Positions 1 through 8,314 of a DNA stretch of 64,000 nucleotides are shown one piece after another. The notes beneath the pieces were generated by a model. The model had not been told where the DNA came from, ran no database searches, and was given only the letters and a program-made list of their open reading frames with translations. Numbering within the stretch: position 1 is the first letter of the stretch; each line of letters begins with the position of its first letter. The translations under genes were made by a program, and so were the position numbers. This stretch comes from JAJRPT01 sp964465945 (GTDB lineage: Bacteria > Bacteroidota > Ignavibacteria > Kapaibacteriales > UBA2268), in NCBI GenBank assembly GCA_964465945.1, contig CAYXMM010000003.1:253819-317818 (forward strand), given 5' to 3'.

Positions 1-291
1 CAATATCAAGGAATTAGACCAGCACATGGCTATCCTTCTCTCCCAGACCATACAGAAAAAAGAACTTTATTTGAGATGCTAAAAGCAAAAGAAACCATTG
101 GTTGCGAATTAACTGAATCTTGTATGATGATTCCACCCGCTTCAGTTTCTGGCTTATACTTTGCTCACCCTGAATCTCGCTACTTCACTATTGGTAATAT
201 TAACAAAGACCAAGTTGAAGATTATGCTGCGAGAAAAGGAATGAGTATCGAAGAAGCAGAAAGATGGTTAGGTCCAAATCTTGCGTATTAA
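1..291 (+). CDS. metH: Cobalamin-dependent methionine synthase, C-terminal end (partial)
   Basis: The gene enters from the left edge in frame 1 and stops at TAA 289-291; 96 residues are visible. They match the C-terminal AdoMet-binding activation domain of MetH, which supports reductive methylation that rescues cob(II)alamin. Conserved blocks seen are GIRPAHGYPSLPDH, LTESCMMIPPASVSGLYF, and the closing ERWLGPNLAY. The ending at NLAY is normal for the family, so the 3' end is intact and only the window edge truncates the gene. The stop overlaps the stop of the convergent outer-membrane gene by 4 nt, and no hairpin terminator separates them. The rest of the enzyme (homocysteine, folate and B12 domains) should lie to the left. 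Confidence 0.93.
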   Translation, partial: QYQGIRPAHGYPSLPDHTEKRTLFEMLKAKETIGCELTESCMMIPPASVSGLYFAHPESRYFTIGNINKDQVEDYAARKGMSIEEAERWLGPNLAY

Positions 292-839
292 AACTTATAT
301 CTAAACGAAACTCCGAACCCAAATCCTTGATAGAAATCTCCTTTAGGATTTCTATCAAGGAAATTATTTAAACTACTATTTTTTAAATTTTGAAATTGAT
401 ATAAAATTGAAAACGACAAAGAAAAGTCATTTAAAACTCTAAATTCATTTCCAACCCCAAACCCATAGTTTAAAATAGAATGGCTTTTTATTCTATTTTC
501 CTCCTTTGGGGAGCCATTAACTACTGGAATTTGAACTACATAATTCTGATTAATATTCCAATAAGATGATCCAATAAAAGAATAAAATCTATTATTAGAA
601 TTCTTGATTATATTATATTGAACTTCCCCACCAATATTAAAGTAAGTATCATATACCTTAGGAGGTTTATTACCCAAATAAAAATAAAAACTATTTAATT
701 CTAAATTAAACTTACTATTTAATTCCCTATTGTAATTAATTCCAGCACCGGACAAAGAACTAAAACTCAAGCCAAGTTCATTTTCTGACTTGGCTTGAAG
801 GTTTAAAATACTTAATAAATAAATGAAAATTAATATCAT
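288..839 (-). CDS. Predicted outer-membrane beta-barrel protein, function unknown
   Basis: This 183-residue protein begins with a short signal peptide (MILIFIYLLSILNLQA, cleavage near residue 16). The rest is alternating hydrophobic/polar strands rich in Tyr, Phe, Asn and Gly, such as FNLELNSFYFYLG and FGFGVSFRYKF. The last residue is Phe, the usual C-terminal signature recognised by the BAM machinery. The length suggests an eight-stranded barrel. Its ATG overlaps the TGA of the upstream FKBP lipoprotein gene in an ATGA junction, so the two are translationally coupled; a chaperone-type isomerase beside a barrel protein is a plausible functional pair. I cannot name a family. Confidence 0.7.
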   Translation of the reverse strand: MILIFIYLLSILNLQAKSENELGLSFSSLSGAGINYNRELNSKFNLELNSFYFYLGNKPPKVYDTYFNIGGEVQYNIIKNSNNRFYSFIGSSYWNINQNYVVQIPVVNGSPKEENRIKSHSILNYGFGVGNEFRVLNDFSLSFSILYQFQNLKNSSLNNFLDRNPKGDFYQGFGFGVSFRYKF

Positions 840-1732
840 CTTCTTGGTGGTTGTTGCATCATACTTCCTGGTGGTGCTGGTATCCTTTTTGATCTAACAT
901 CTTTAATTTTCACACCGGGAGGTAATCCTTCTAACGCTCCACCGGCTGCTCCTTCTGGAACTTTATCAATTTTTACCATTTCAATTTCCATTTTCATTGT
1001 TGAATATGCTGGGAATTGAGGCGGTGCGCCTTGCTCTCCAAAAGTTTGTTGATATGGTATAACCGCTACAACTCTTGCACCTGGATTTAACAATTCCATT
1101 ACTTCTCTCATACCCGGGAAGAAATCTTTTAGCATAAATTGTTTTGGTTTTCTTTCTGATAAAGAATTATCAAACTTAATTCCGTCCATAAAATACCCAT
1201 TAGCTAAAAATGAAACGAAATCCTTTTCAGTTGGAAACGGACCTACGCCTTGTTTTAAAATATCATAGATAATTCCATTTTTCGTAACTTTTGCATTTGG
1301 ATGTTCTTTCTTAAAGTTTGCAATATACTCATCATTCATATTTTTATATGTTTCACCACGTGTTTTAAATTCATCCATTTGTTTATCTTTCTGTTTTTGG
1401 TCGCGAGTCTGCATATATTGTTGAAATTCCATTTTCAACCTATTTAATTGCGACTCACTAACTAAGTCTTCAGATTTATCAATGGCATCTAATGCACCTA
1501 ACACAAAATACAAAGGATTCAAACTAAACAATGAATCTTTCGCAGCTTCAGTAATATAAGTATGACCCAAAGCGTAACTATATTTATCAAATTCAGCACT
1601 TGGAGAACTCGAGTTTGTTACCTTTTCAATAGTTTTGCTGAGCTTACTTGGGTCAGCTGGCGCACCGTCTTTGCCTTCACTTTTGCACGAAGCTAAAGCA
1701 ATTATTAGAATCAATGGAGTAATAAATTTCAT
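836..1732 (-). CDS. FKBP-type peptidyl-prolyl cis-trans isomerase lipoprotein
   Basis: Residues 1-16 form a lipoprotein signal with lipobox LASC (Cys16), so the mature protein should be membrane-anchored in the periplasm. Residues about 50-150 resemble the FKBP N-terminal dimerisation domain (SYALGHTYITEAAKDS, then a charged helix). Residues about 165-265 are the FKBP fold: an ILKQGVGPFPT entry strand, FMDGIKFDNS, FFPGMREVMELLNPGARVVAVIPYQQ-type core in two stretches, and FPAYSTMKMEIEMVKI. The Tyr/Trp positions of the active site are not all recognisable, so catalytic activity is inferred. A Pro-rich tail follows (PAPPGSMMQQPPRR). A TAATTTTG promoter box lies 29-36 nt upstream of the ATG. It is coupled to the downstream barrel gene. 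Confidence 0.82.
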   Translation of the reverse strand: MKFITPLILIIALASCKSEGKDGAPADPSKLSKTIEKVTNSSSPSAEFDKYSYALGHTYITEAAKDSLFSLNPLYFVLGALDAIDKSEDLVSESQLNRLKMEFQQYMQTRDQKQKDKQMDEFKTRGETYKNMNDEYIANFKKEHPNAKVTKNGIIYDILKQGVGPFPTEKDFVSFLANGYFMDGIKFDNSLSERKPKQFMLKDFFPGMREVMELLNPGARVVAVIPYQQTFGEQGAPPQFPAYSTMKMEIEMVKIDKVPEGAAGGALEGLPPGVKIKDVRSKRIPAPPGSMMQQPPRR

Positions 1733-1760
1733 AAAATCTCTTTTTGTGTATATATATTTT

Positions 1761-1791
1761 CAAAATTAGCAAATTACTTTCATTCTACGAA
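1761..1791 (-). promoter_or_regulatory. Bacteroidota-type promoter for the FKBP gene
   Basis: On the minus strand TTCG (1791-1788) is followed by 19 nt and TAATTTTG (1768-1761). The family consensus is TTTG-N19-TAnnTTTG, so only one base of the -33 box differs. A start site a few bases downstream leaves a leader of roughly 25 nt before the ATG at 1732. Confidence 0.5.
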
Positions 1792-1890
1792 TGAGTTTAA
1801 TTAATGTTTGGTATCGTAATAACAAAAAAAATTATAAAACGATACAATTTTAAGAAAAAGACTTGATGACTAACTTTATTTGAGAAATTT

Positions 1891-1920
1891 AAAAAAAGAG
1901 ACTAATTTCATATTAGTCTC
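1891..1920 (-). terminator. Rho-independent terminator downstream of uvrA
   Basis: GAGACTAAT (1898-1906) and ATTAGTCTC (1912-1920) form a perfect 9-bp stem with loop TTCAT. Seven A at 1891-1897 read as a U-tract after the hairpin on the minus strand, in the right place to end the transporter-pirin-esterase-uvrA operon. Confidence 0.8.
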
Positions 1921-1998
1921 CAAATAAGTTAAAAATATAATTTCAAAAATTCATTTGTAATTTTTAATATTTGTTGATTACATTGAAATAAAATTCAA

Positions 1999-4899
1999 TT
2001 AATTTTTATTTGATTTAATATAATTTTTCAATTCACTTTTTAAATATAATCCCGTCAAGCTCTTCTTACTTTTAACAATATCTTCAGGAGTTCCCTCTGC
2101 AACAATAAGCCCACCTTTCTTGCCACCTTCAGGACCTAAATCTACCACCCAGTCAGCACACTTAATTACATCTAAATTATGCTCAATAATAATAACAGTA
2201 TTACCTTTGTCTACAAGTTTATTAAGTAATTTCATCAAAATATTAATATCATGAAAATGTAAGCCAGTAGTTGGTTCGTCAAGCATATAAATTGTTTTAC
2301 CTGTCGATTTTTTAGCTAGTTCAGTTGCTAATTTAACCCTTTGTGCCTCTCCTCCTGACAAAGTAGGTGCTTGCTGTCCTAAAGTAATATAAGTCAAGCC
2401 AACATCATTTAATGCTTTAACTTTAGTTTTAATCTTAGGTATATCAATAAAAAATTCTAATGCTTCTTCCACAGTCATATCTAAAACTTCGGATATGCTT
2501 TTCCCTTTATACTTTATTTCCAGTGTTTCACGATTATATCGTTTTCCATCGCACTCATCACATTTCACATAAACATCAGGCAAGAAGTTCATTTCAATTT
2601 TTTTCATACCAGCACCTTCACACTCAGCACATCTCCCATCTTTTACATTGAAAGAAAATCTACCAGCCGAGTACCCCCGAATTTTAGATTCAGGCAACAT
2701 TGTGAAGAAATCCCTAATATGCGTGAATAATCCAGTGTAAGTAGCAGGATTTGAACGAGGGGTTCGTCCTATAGGGGCTTGGTCTATTTCAATCACTTTA
2801 TCAATATTTTCCAAGCCAGTTATGTCCTTATACGCCAAAGCACTTCTATTGGTATTATTATATCTATTCATTAAGATTGGAATAAGAGTATCATTTACCA
2901 AAGTAGATTTCCCTGAACCAGACATACCAGTTACGCAAATTAACTTACCTAATGGCAATTTCAAGTTTACATCTTTTAAATTATTTCCTGTTGCATTGAG
3001 AAGCTCTATAAATTGACCATTACCTTCTCTACGTTTTTCTGGTGAAACAATATCCAATTCATTTAAAAGATATTGAGCTGTTATAGAATCCTTATATTTT
3101 TTATTCTTCTTAATATTTTTTGGCTCTGTTGCAAGAATTAACTCACCTCCGTGAACACCAGCGCCAGGTCCAATATCAATTAGATAGTCTGATTGCTCTA
3201 TCATTGCTTTGTCATGCTCTACAACAATAAGCGTGTTTCCTAAATCTGTAAGATGCTTTAAAGAATTAATTAACCGATTATTGTCATGTTGATGAAGTCC
3301 TATTGACGGCTCATCTAATACATACATTATGCCTACTAACTTAGAACCAATCTGCGAAGCGAGCCGTATTCGTTGTGCCTCTCCACCTGACAAAGTTTTT
3401 GAAGTTCTATCTAAACTTAAGTAAGCAAGTCCAACATTTTCCAAAAACTCTAAACGTGAAATTATTTCTTTAATAATTAACCCAGAAATTTTCTTTTCAC
3501 TTTCACTTAACTTTGGAGTTAATACCTTAAAAAATTGTATGCAATCATCAATATCTAATTTAGCAATTTCTGATATATTTCGTCCATCTATTCTAACGAA
3601 CATACTTTCTTCATTTAAACGACCACCATTACATTTAGGGCAGGGTACATTTCGCATCAAATTCTCGTATCTTTTCTTTTGATTTGAAGTTATTGCAACT
3701 TCATATTGTCCCATATAAAGAGGAATAATCCCTCTTAATTTTTGTTTAATTTTAGTCTTCCTACCTGAACTAAGCGTATATTCAAAATCAAACTCATAAT
3801 TTTCCGAACCGTTTAAAATAATATCTACAATTTCAGTTTCCAAATCTTTAACTGGTGTATCTAAACTAACTCCAACACCTTCCAAAAATGAAGTAAGCTG
3901 AACATACATCCAATTTCCTCTTTTAATTTCAAGCCCCTGAATAGCACCTTCGTTGATAGATAAATTTTTATTTGGGATAATTAATTCTGGATCAAAGTTA
4001 TATAATTCACCCATACCACTACAATTTTGGCAAGCCCCATAAGGAGAATTAAAAGAGAACTTATTTGGAGCAAGCTCTTTATATGCTCTTCCAGTAATAG
4101 GGCAACTAAAATTAATATTATAAAGTCGGTCGTCCCATTCATTAGTTTTCGGATTCTCAAAATGAATAATAGCATTACCATCACCCATCTTTAAAGCCAA
4201 ATCTAATGACTGGCTTATCCTAACCAAATCATCTTCTTTGACCACAATCCTATCAATAATAACATCAATATCATGAATTTGGTATCTCGCCAATTTTATT
4301 TCTAATGCTAAATCTAATATTTCACCATCAACCCTAACCTTCGTAAAACCTTGTTTCTGCAAATCTAAAAACAATTCTTTATAATGACCTTTCCTACCAT
4401 GAACCACAGGGGAGAGTATCATAACTCGCTTTTTATCAAACTCGTTTAATATCTCATTTAGTATTTGTTCGTGGGATTTTGCAACAACAGGAATGTTTGC
4501 ATCAATTGAATACTGAACTCCAATTTTAGCAAAAAGCAATCTTAGATAATCATAAATCTCCGTAACTGTTCCGACAGTTGAGCGAGGATGTTTTGATAAA
4601 GTCTTCTGTTCAATAGAAATAGCAGGGGAGAGCCCCTCAATTCTATCTACATCTGGCTTTTTCAGTACATTCAAAAATTGCTTTGCATACGCCGATAAAG
4701 TTTCAATGTATCGCCTTTGTCCCTCTGCAAATAAAGTATCAAAAGCCAAAGAGGACTTCCCAGACCCAGACATTCCAGTGATTACCGTCATTTTATCACG
4801 CGGTATTGTTACTGAAATATTCTTCAAGTTATTTTCTTTAGCGCCTGTTACAACAATTTCTTCAATTTCTTTATAATTATCTTCAATTTGTTTCATCAT
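1999..4899 (-). CDS. uvrA: Excinuclease ABC subunit A
   Basis: UvrA is the damage-recognising ATPase of nucleotide excision repair; it loads UvrB on lesions. The 966 residues show both ABC modules: Walker A GMSGSGKSS at 42-50, signature TLSGGEAQRIRLASQ, a second Walker A GMSGSGKSTL, and second signature LSGGEAQRVKLATEL followed by MLDEPTTGLH. The UvrB-binding/insertion region contains DRIEGLSPAISIEQK. The C-terminal zinc module has two complete CxxC pairs (CAEC...CDEC, about residues 757-785). The first zinc module has C266-x2-T269 and C290-x2-C293, so one expected Cys is Thr. The gene overlaps the end of the upstream esterase gene by 17 nt and is last in its operon, with a terminator about 80 nt downstream. 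Confidence 0.98.
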   Translation of the reverse strand: MMKQIEDNYKEIEEIVVTGAKENNLKNISVTIPRDKMTVITGMSGSGKSSLAFDTLFAEGQRRYIETLSAYAKQFLNVLKKPDVDRIEGLSPAISIEQKTLSKHPRSTVGTVTEIYDYLRLLFAKIGVQYSIDANIPVVAKSHEQILNEILNEFDKKRVMILSPVVHGRKGHYKELFLDLQKQGFTKVRVDGEILDLALEIKLARYQIHDIDVIIDRIVVKEDDLVRISQSLDLALKMGDGNAIIHFENPKTNEWDDRLYNINFSCPITGRAYKELAPNKFSFNSPYGACQNCSGMGELYNFDPELIIPNKNLSINEGAIQGLEIKRGNWMYVQLTSFLEGVGVSLDTPVKDLETEIVDIILNGSENYEFDFEYTLSSGRKTKIKQKLRGIIPLYMGQYEVAITSNQKKRYENLMRNVPCPKCNGGRLNEESMFVRIDGRNISEIAKLDIDDCIQFFKVLTPKLSESEKKISGLIIKEIISRLEFLENVGLAYLSLDRTSKTLSGGEAQRIRLASQIGSKLVGIMYVLDEPSIGLHQHDNNRLINSLKHLTDLGNTLIVVEHDKAMIEQSDYLIDIGPGAGVHGGELILATEPKNIKKNKKYKDSITAQYLLNELDIVSPEKRREGNGQFIELLNATGNNLKDVNLKLPLGKLICVTGMSGSGKSTLVNDTLIPILMNRYNNTNRSALAYKDITGLENIDKVIEIDQAPIGRTPRSNPATYTGLFTHIRDFFTMLPESKIRGYSAGRFSFNVKDGRCAECEGAGMKKIEMNFLPDVYVKCDECDGKRYNRETLEIKYKGKSISEVLDMTVEEALEFFIDIPKIKTKVKALNDVGLTYITLGQQAPTLSGGEAQRVKLATELAKKSTGKTIYMLDEPTTGLHFHDINILMKLLNKLVDKGNTVIIIEHNLDVIKCADWVVDLGPEGGKKGGLIVAEGTPEDIVKSKKSLTGLYLKSELKNYIKSNKN

Positions 4900-5515
4900 T
4901 CCATTCTATTATTTCATTTATAATATTTTGTGGTATCCAATGCCCTTCGCTATGTTCTATGTATTTATAATTCTTTAACTTATAAGCAGAAATAATATCT
5001 TGACTATTCCTTACCTCTTCAATCGGAATTACAATATCTTTTGCACCATGACATGCAAAAATTGATAATTCTTTATTATTCAACCCATTTATATCAGCAA
5101 TATTCTTATCGAAATAAGAACTTATAGCAAAAACCTTGTGAATATAAGCTAATTCCGATGCAACAGCATAGCTCATTATCCCACCTTGTGAAAATCCAAA
5201 AAGAGTAATATTCTCTTTAATAAAAGCAATTCCTAATTTATCCAAGTCGTTTTCAATAAAATTAACTAACTTATTTTTTGAGTTTATTGCCTCTTCCGTA
5301 TTAATAATTTTGTCATCAATAGTCCATTTAATATTATACCAACAGCTCTGATTATAACCCATTTCAATAGGTGCTTCCAAAGATATGCAATGACAATTCG
5401 GAAACAAATCGCTTAAACTTATCAAATCAAACCTATTCGCACCATAACCATGAAGAAAAATCACCAATGGCAACTTTTCACTTTTATTTGGACTTACTAA
5501 CTCAAATTCAAGCAT
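4883..5515 (-). CDS. Alpha/beta hydrolase, phospholipase/carboxylesterase family
   Basis: A 210-residue soluble alpha/beta hydrolase. LVIFLHGYGANRFDL (oxyanion region) comes early, the nucleophile elbow is GFSQGG in the middle, the acid is in ACHGAKDIVIP, and the catalytic His is in SEGHWIP near the C-terminus. This is the order and size of the carboxylesterase 2/YpfH/acyl-protein-thioesterase family; substrate cannot be read from sequence. Its ATG shares one base with the TAA of the pirin gene (TAATG), and its 3' end overlaps uvrA, so it sits inside a tightly packed operon. No signal peptide is present. Confidence 0.88.
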   Translation of the reverse strand: MLEFELVSPNKSEKLPLVIFLHGYGANRFDLISLSDLFPNCHCISLEAPIEMGYNQSCWYNIKWTIDDKIINTEEAINSKNKLVNFIENDLDKLGIAFIKENITLFGFSQGGIMSYAVASELAYIHKVFAISSYFDKNIADINGLNNKELSIFACHGAKDIVIPIEEVRNSQDIISAYKLKNYKYIEHSEGHWIPQNIINEIIEWNDETN

Positions 5516-6357
5516 TAATCAAACTTTTCAACTAAATGACCAAATTTTCCTTCACCATATTCAAGAAAAGAACGCTTAGCATCGCCCATTGTATTCATAA
5601 CAAAAGGACCTGCCGCAGCCACAACTTCTCCATTATCTTTTCCTGACATTACCAAAAATTTAGATTTCTGATTTACTAAAATCTCAACCTGTGCTACTTC
5701 ACCAAGTATTGCCGTTTGATTAGTTGAAACTCTCGCTCCATTGATGCTTATTTCACCCTCAATCATATAGATATAAGTATCAAGAGCAGAATTAAAATCA
5801 AAATTAGAACTATTATTTAACTCCACAAGCAATAAATCAATGTAATATTTAGATTCAGCTACACCTTTTATATCTTTATATTTTCCAGAAATAACAGAAA
5901 TACTCTTATTTTCATCTTGAAATCTTGGAATTTCACTCTTTTCCCATGCAAAGTATTGTGGCTTACCCATTTTATCTTTAGCCGGCAAATTCACCCAAAG
6001 TTGAATTAATTCTAATATTCCACCATTTGCTGCAAGCTCTTTCGATGGTCTTTCACTATGAACCAATCCAGAAGCAGACTCCGTCCATTGAACCCCACCT
6101 TCGTGAATAACACTACTATTTCCCAGTGAATCACGATGATGCAATGAACCTTGCAAAATTATAGAAACAGGTGTGAAGCCCCTATGCGGGTGAGGAGGAA
6201 CTCCTAAGTCCTCTTGTCTCTCTCCACCCTTATGAAAGTTTTTTGCATGATGCAATAATATAAACGGATTAAGAAATCTAATCTCATTATTAGGAAAAGC
6301 TTGCTTCACATCAAACCCTTCTACATCTGCTCGAACAGAATTTACTACTTTAATCAT
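5515..6357 (-). CDS. Pirin family protein (cupin; possible quercetinase-like dioxygenase)
   Basis: 280 residues with the bicupin pirin layout. The N-terminal cupin holds the metal-binding set: HPHRGF at about 57-62, then HHRDS and an E in HSE (SASGLVHSERPS), matching the three-His/one-Glu site of pirins such as YhhW. The second domain (about 170-270) is the degenerate cupin. Bacterial pirins have been linked to quercetin dioxygenase activity or to redox-sensitive regulation; which applies here is unknown. Its ATG overlaps the TGA of the MFS transporter gene (ATGA), and its own stop shares a base with the next start. Confidence 0.9.
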   Translation of the reverse strand: MIKVVNSVRADVEGFDVKQAFPNNEIRFLNPFILLHHAKNFHKGGERQEDLGVPPHPHRGFTPVSIILQGSLHHRDSLGNSSVIHEGGVQWTESASGLVHSERPSKELAANGGILELIQLWVNLPAKDKMGKPQYFAWEKSEIPRFQDENKSISVISGKYKDIKGVAESKYYIDLLLVELNNSSNFDFNSALDTYIYMIEGEISINGARVSTNQTAILGEVAQVEILVNQKSKFLVMSGKDNGEVVAAAGPFVMNTMGDAKRSFLEYGEGKFGHLVEKFD

Positions 6358-7532
6358 GTTCCCTCCAAAGTTGTTAATTTAAAAGAAATATAAATTGCTA
6401 TAAAAGTCAAAGCGATACATAAGTATCCAACCCATTGATAATTTTTAATTGCTCCATTATCAGCAGTTACAACGATTGCACCTGAGATTAATGAAGCAAG
6501 TCCAGCTCCAATTTGCTGAAAACTTGATGACAAACTCATAAACCCACCTCTGTTTTCTGGTAATACTACCGATGTCATCATTGAATTTGATGGAATCATT
6601 CTTCCACTTATAAAAACAAAAAATAACCCATTTACGATAACAGCGTAATATACAGGCATAGGAGGTAAATTAGTAAGAACAAAAAGTGGTATAATCGACC
6701 CAATAGCCATAATTAAGAAAATTTTCTTCCGACCGAACTTATCTGCCATTCTCCCAACCAAAGGACCAGTAAACATAGTTAAGCCACCTCCGACAAAATA
6801 AATAATAGGAATTTGCGCTTGTGTAAATCCAACATTCCTAATCATATATGGAGTAATAAAAGGAATAACCATAAACTGACCTAAAACTAATAAAAGCATA
6901 AAAACTAAAGCTATTTGTTGATTTCTTCTCAAAAGTAAAACCTTTATTAGTTCAATAGGCGATTTTTTCTTCTGCCCCAAATGAGAATTATAATTTGGAA
7001 TAAATTTAATCACCATAAATAAAACAATAAAAGCCACCCCAGCCATTGCATAAAAAGGGAAATTCCAAGTATATATATTTGCTAAGTATAAGCCAGTTGG
7101 AACTCCAATCACAGAAGCAAATGAGAAAGCAGAAGTTAATACTCCCATCGCCTCTGACCGCTTTTCAACAGGAAAAGCATCTCCAATTATTGCATAAATC
7201 AAACCATTAATAAGCCCACCAAACATACCAGTTATAATACGAGCAAACATCAATAAATGATATGAATCAGCTAATCCACAAAGCAATGTTCCTAATGTAA
7301 ATCCAGTATAGACAAAAACTAACGCCTTCTTTCTATCAAATCTATCAATAAAAAATGCACTTGTAAAACTTGCTGTTCCAGCAGAGAGAGTATAAGCAGA
7401 GACTAAAAAACTAAATTGTCGAGTTGAAATATGGAATAACTCCATTAACTCATTGCCTAATGGCATTATGATCATAAAGTCCATTATATGAATGAACATT
7501 AACGATGCTAAAATAACAAGTACAAGGAACAA
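6354..7532 (-). CDS. Major facilitator superfamily transporter, drug/sugar efflux type
   Basis: 392 residues with twelve predicted hydrophobic segments and a hydrophilic loop after segment six. The loop 2-3 motif is FDRKKALV and the mirrored motif in the second half is MADKFGRKKIFL, both typical of MFS proteins. HIMDFMIIMPLG in helix 1 is characteristic of the arabinose-efflux-like subgroup. The start is TTG at 7530-7532: an in-frame TAG lies three codons upstream, and the only later start (ATG of MFIH) would cut helix 1. AGGA lies 7 nt before this TTG. The gene is first in the operon with pirin, esterase and uvrA. The substrate is not determinable. Confidence 0.9.
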   Translation of the reverse strand: MFLVLVILASLMFIHIMDFMIIMPLGNELMELFHISTRQFSFLVSAYTLSAGTASFTSAFFIDRFDRKKALVFVYTGFTLGTLLCGLADSYHLLMFARIITGMFGGLINGLIYAIIGDAFPVEKRSEAMGVLTSAFSFASVIGVPTGLYLANIYTWNFPFYAMAGVAFIVLFMVIKFIPNYNSHLGQKKKSPIELIKVLLLRRNQQIALVFMLLLVLGQFMVIPFITPYMIRNVGFTQAQIPIIYFVGGGLTMFTGPLVGRMADKFGRKKIFLIMAIGSIIPLFVLTNLPPMPVYYAVIVNGLFFVFISGRMIPSNSMMTSVVLPENRGGFMSLSSSFQQIGAGLASLISGAIVVTADNGAIKNYQWVGYLCIALTFIAIYISFKLTTLEGT

Positions 7533-7596
7533 AAAATTATCCTAAAATTTAATAATTGTATAAAGACGACTATTTCCTAAAAAAACTTTAAAATGT

Positions 7597-7630
7597 GCAA
7601 AAATAAAAAAAGGAGCAAATTTGCTCCTTT
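7597..7630. terminator. Bidirectional terminator, copy 1 of a 34-bp repeat
   Basis: GGAGCAAA (7612-7619) and TTTGCTCC (7620-7627) form a perfect palindromic hairpin with A-runs on the left and T on the right. On the minus strand it follows the Cys-rich gene that ends at 7638. The whole 34-nt block recurs exactly at 10751-10784. Confidence 0.8.
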
Positions 7631-7637
7631 TCTATTA

Positions 7638-8306
7638 TTATTCATCACATTCACCTGATATACAAGGTATTGGTATATTGGGGTCTAAACAATCTGTGTA
7701 TGCAGATATAGGTGAGCAACTATTTACTGTATATGTTATTGGGTATGGTGATACACCGACTACCAACTTCCCTGTGTTTAAATGCTTTCCAACACCAGCA
7801 TCATATTCTCTATAACAACATTTGGTACCACAATTCAAATATTGATATACATCAACTAAATTATGCACTACTCCATTGATAACTCTTGAATACACATAAT
7901 TTGAAGAGTTCATTCCATCAGCACAACATACTTCAGAAGATTGATCAACTTTAATAATTGATCTAATTTTTGCTTGGCATGATTTTTCAAAATATACTCT
8001 TACTTTGCAAGTGTATCCTGTAATTAAAGGCACAGCTTTTTTAACAGCTTCAATTTCTAATATCTTCATCATTGTGGAGTCCGATAAAAAATTTGACTCA
8101 TTATTTAAAGAATTCCAGTCTATTTTAACTTCATAATCTAAACCAGAAGACCTATAATAAATATTAACATCTCCATAATTTCCATATCGATCATAGCCAT
8201 AAACAGCATTAGCAGAATTCCAAGTGCCTGAACCAGCAGGACAATTTTGTGACCATATTGTTGGAATACTAAAAAGAAAAACAACTAAAAAATAAATTAA
8301 TTTCAT
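7638..8306 (-). CDS. Cys-rich secreted protein, paralogue of 9848-10519
   Basis: 222 residues with a signal peptide (MKLIYFLVVFLFSIPTIWSQ; mature start near NCPAG). I do not recognise a family. The mature part has about 14 Cys, including CC at two places (EVCCAD, TKCCYREY), and ends PIPCISGECDE. It shares a pattern with the protein at 9848-10519: an IDW strand near 60, IKVDQ followed by a CC/CY pair, a Y-x-x-CG-x-x-CC block, and DCL...PC...CE at the end. The Cys pattern suggests a disulfide-stabilised periplasmic or surface protein. It is third in a minus-strand operon behind the T9SS protein (8-nt gap) and is followed by a terminator. Confidence 0.75.
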   Translation of the reverse strand: MKLIYFLVVFLFSIPTIWSQNCPAGSGTWNSANAVYGYDRYGNYGDVNIYYRSSGLDYEVKIDWNSLNNESNFLSDSTMMKILEIEAVKKAVPLITGYTCKVRVYFEKSCQAKIRSIIKVDQSSEVCCADGMNSSNYVYSRVINGVVHNLVDVYQYLNCGTKCCYREYDAGVGKHLNTGKLVVGVSPYPITYTVNSCSPISAYTDCLDPNIPIPCISGECDE

Positions 8307-8314
8307 TTTCTACC

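Noticed and set aside
3981..4184. A 67-codon frame inside uvrA
   Set aside because: It is an out-of-frame shadow of a strongly conserved gene on the same strand.
7598..7605. TATTTTTGC next to the terminator copies (7605-7598, and the same in copy 2) as a promoter
   Set aside because: It is the U-tract of the terminator, has no -33 box at the right distance, and appears in both copies only because the 34-bp block is duplicated.
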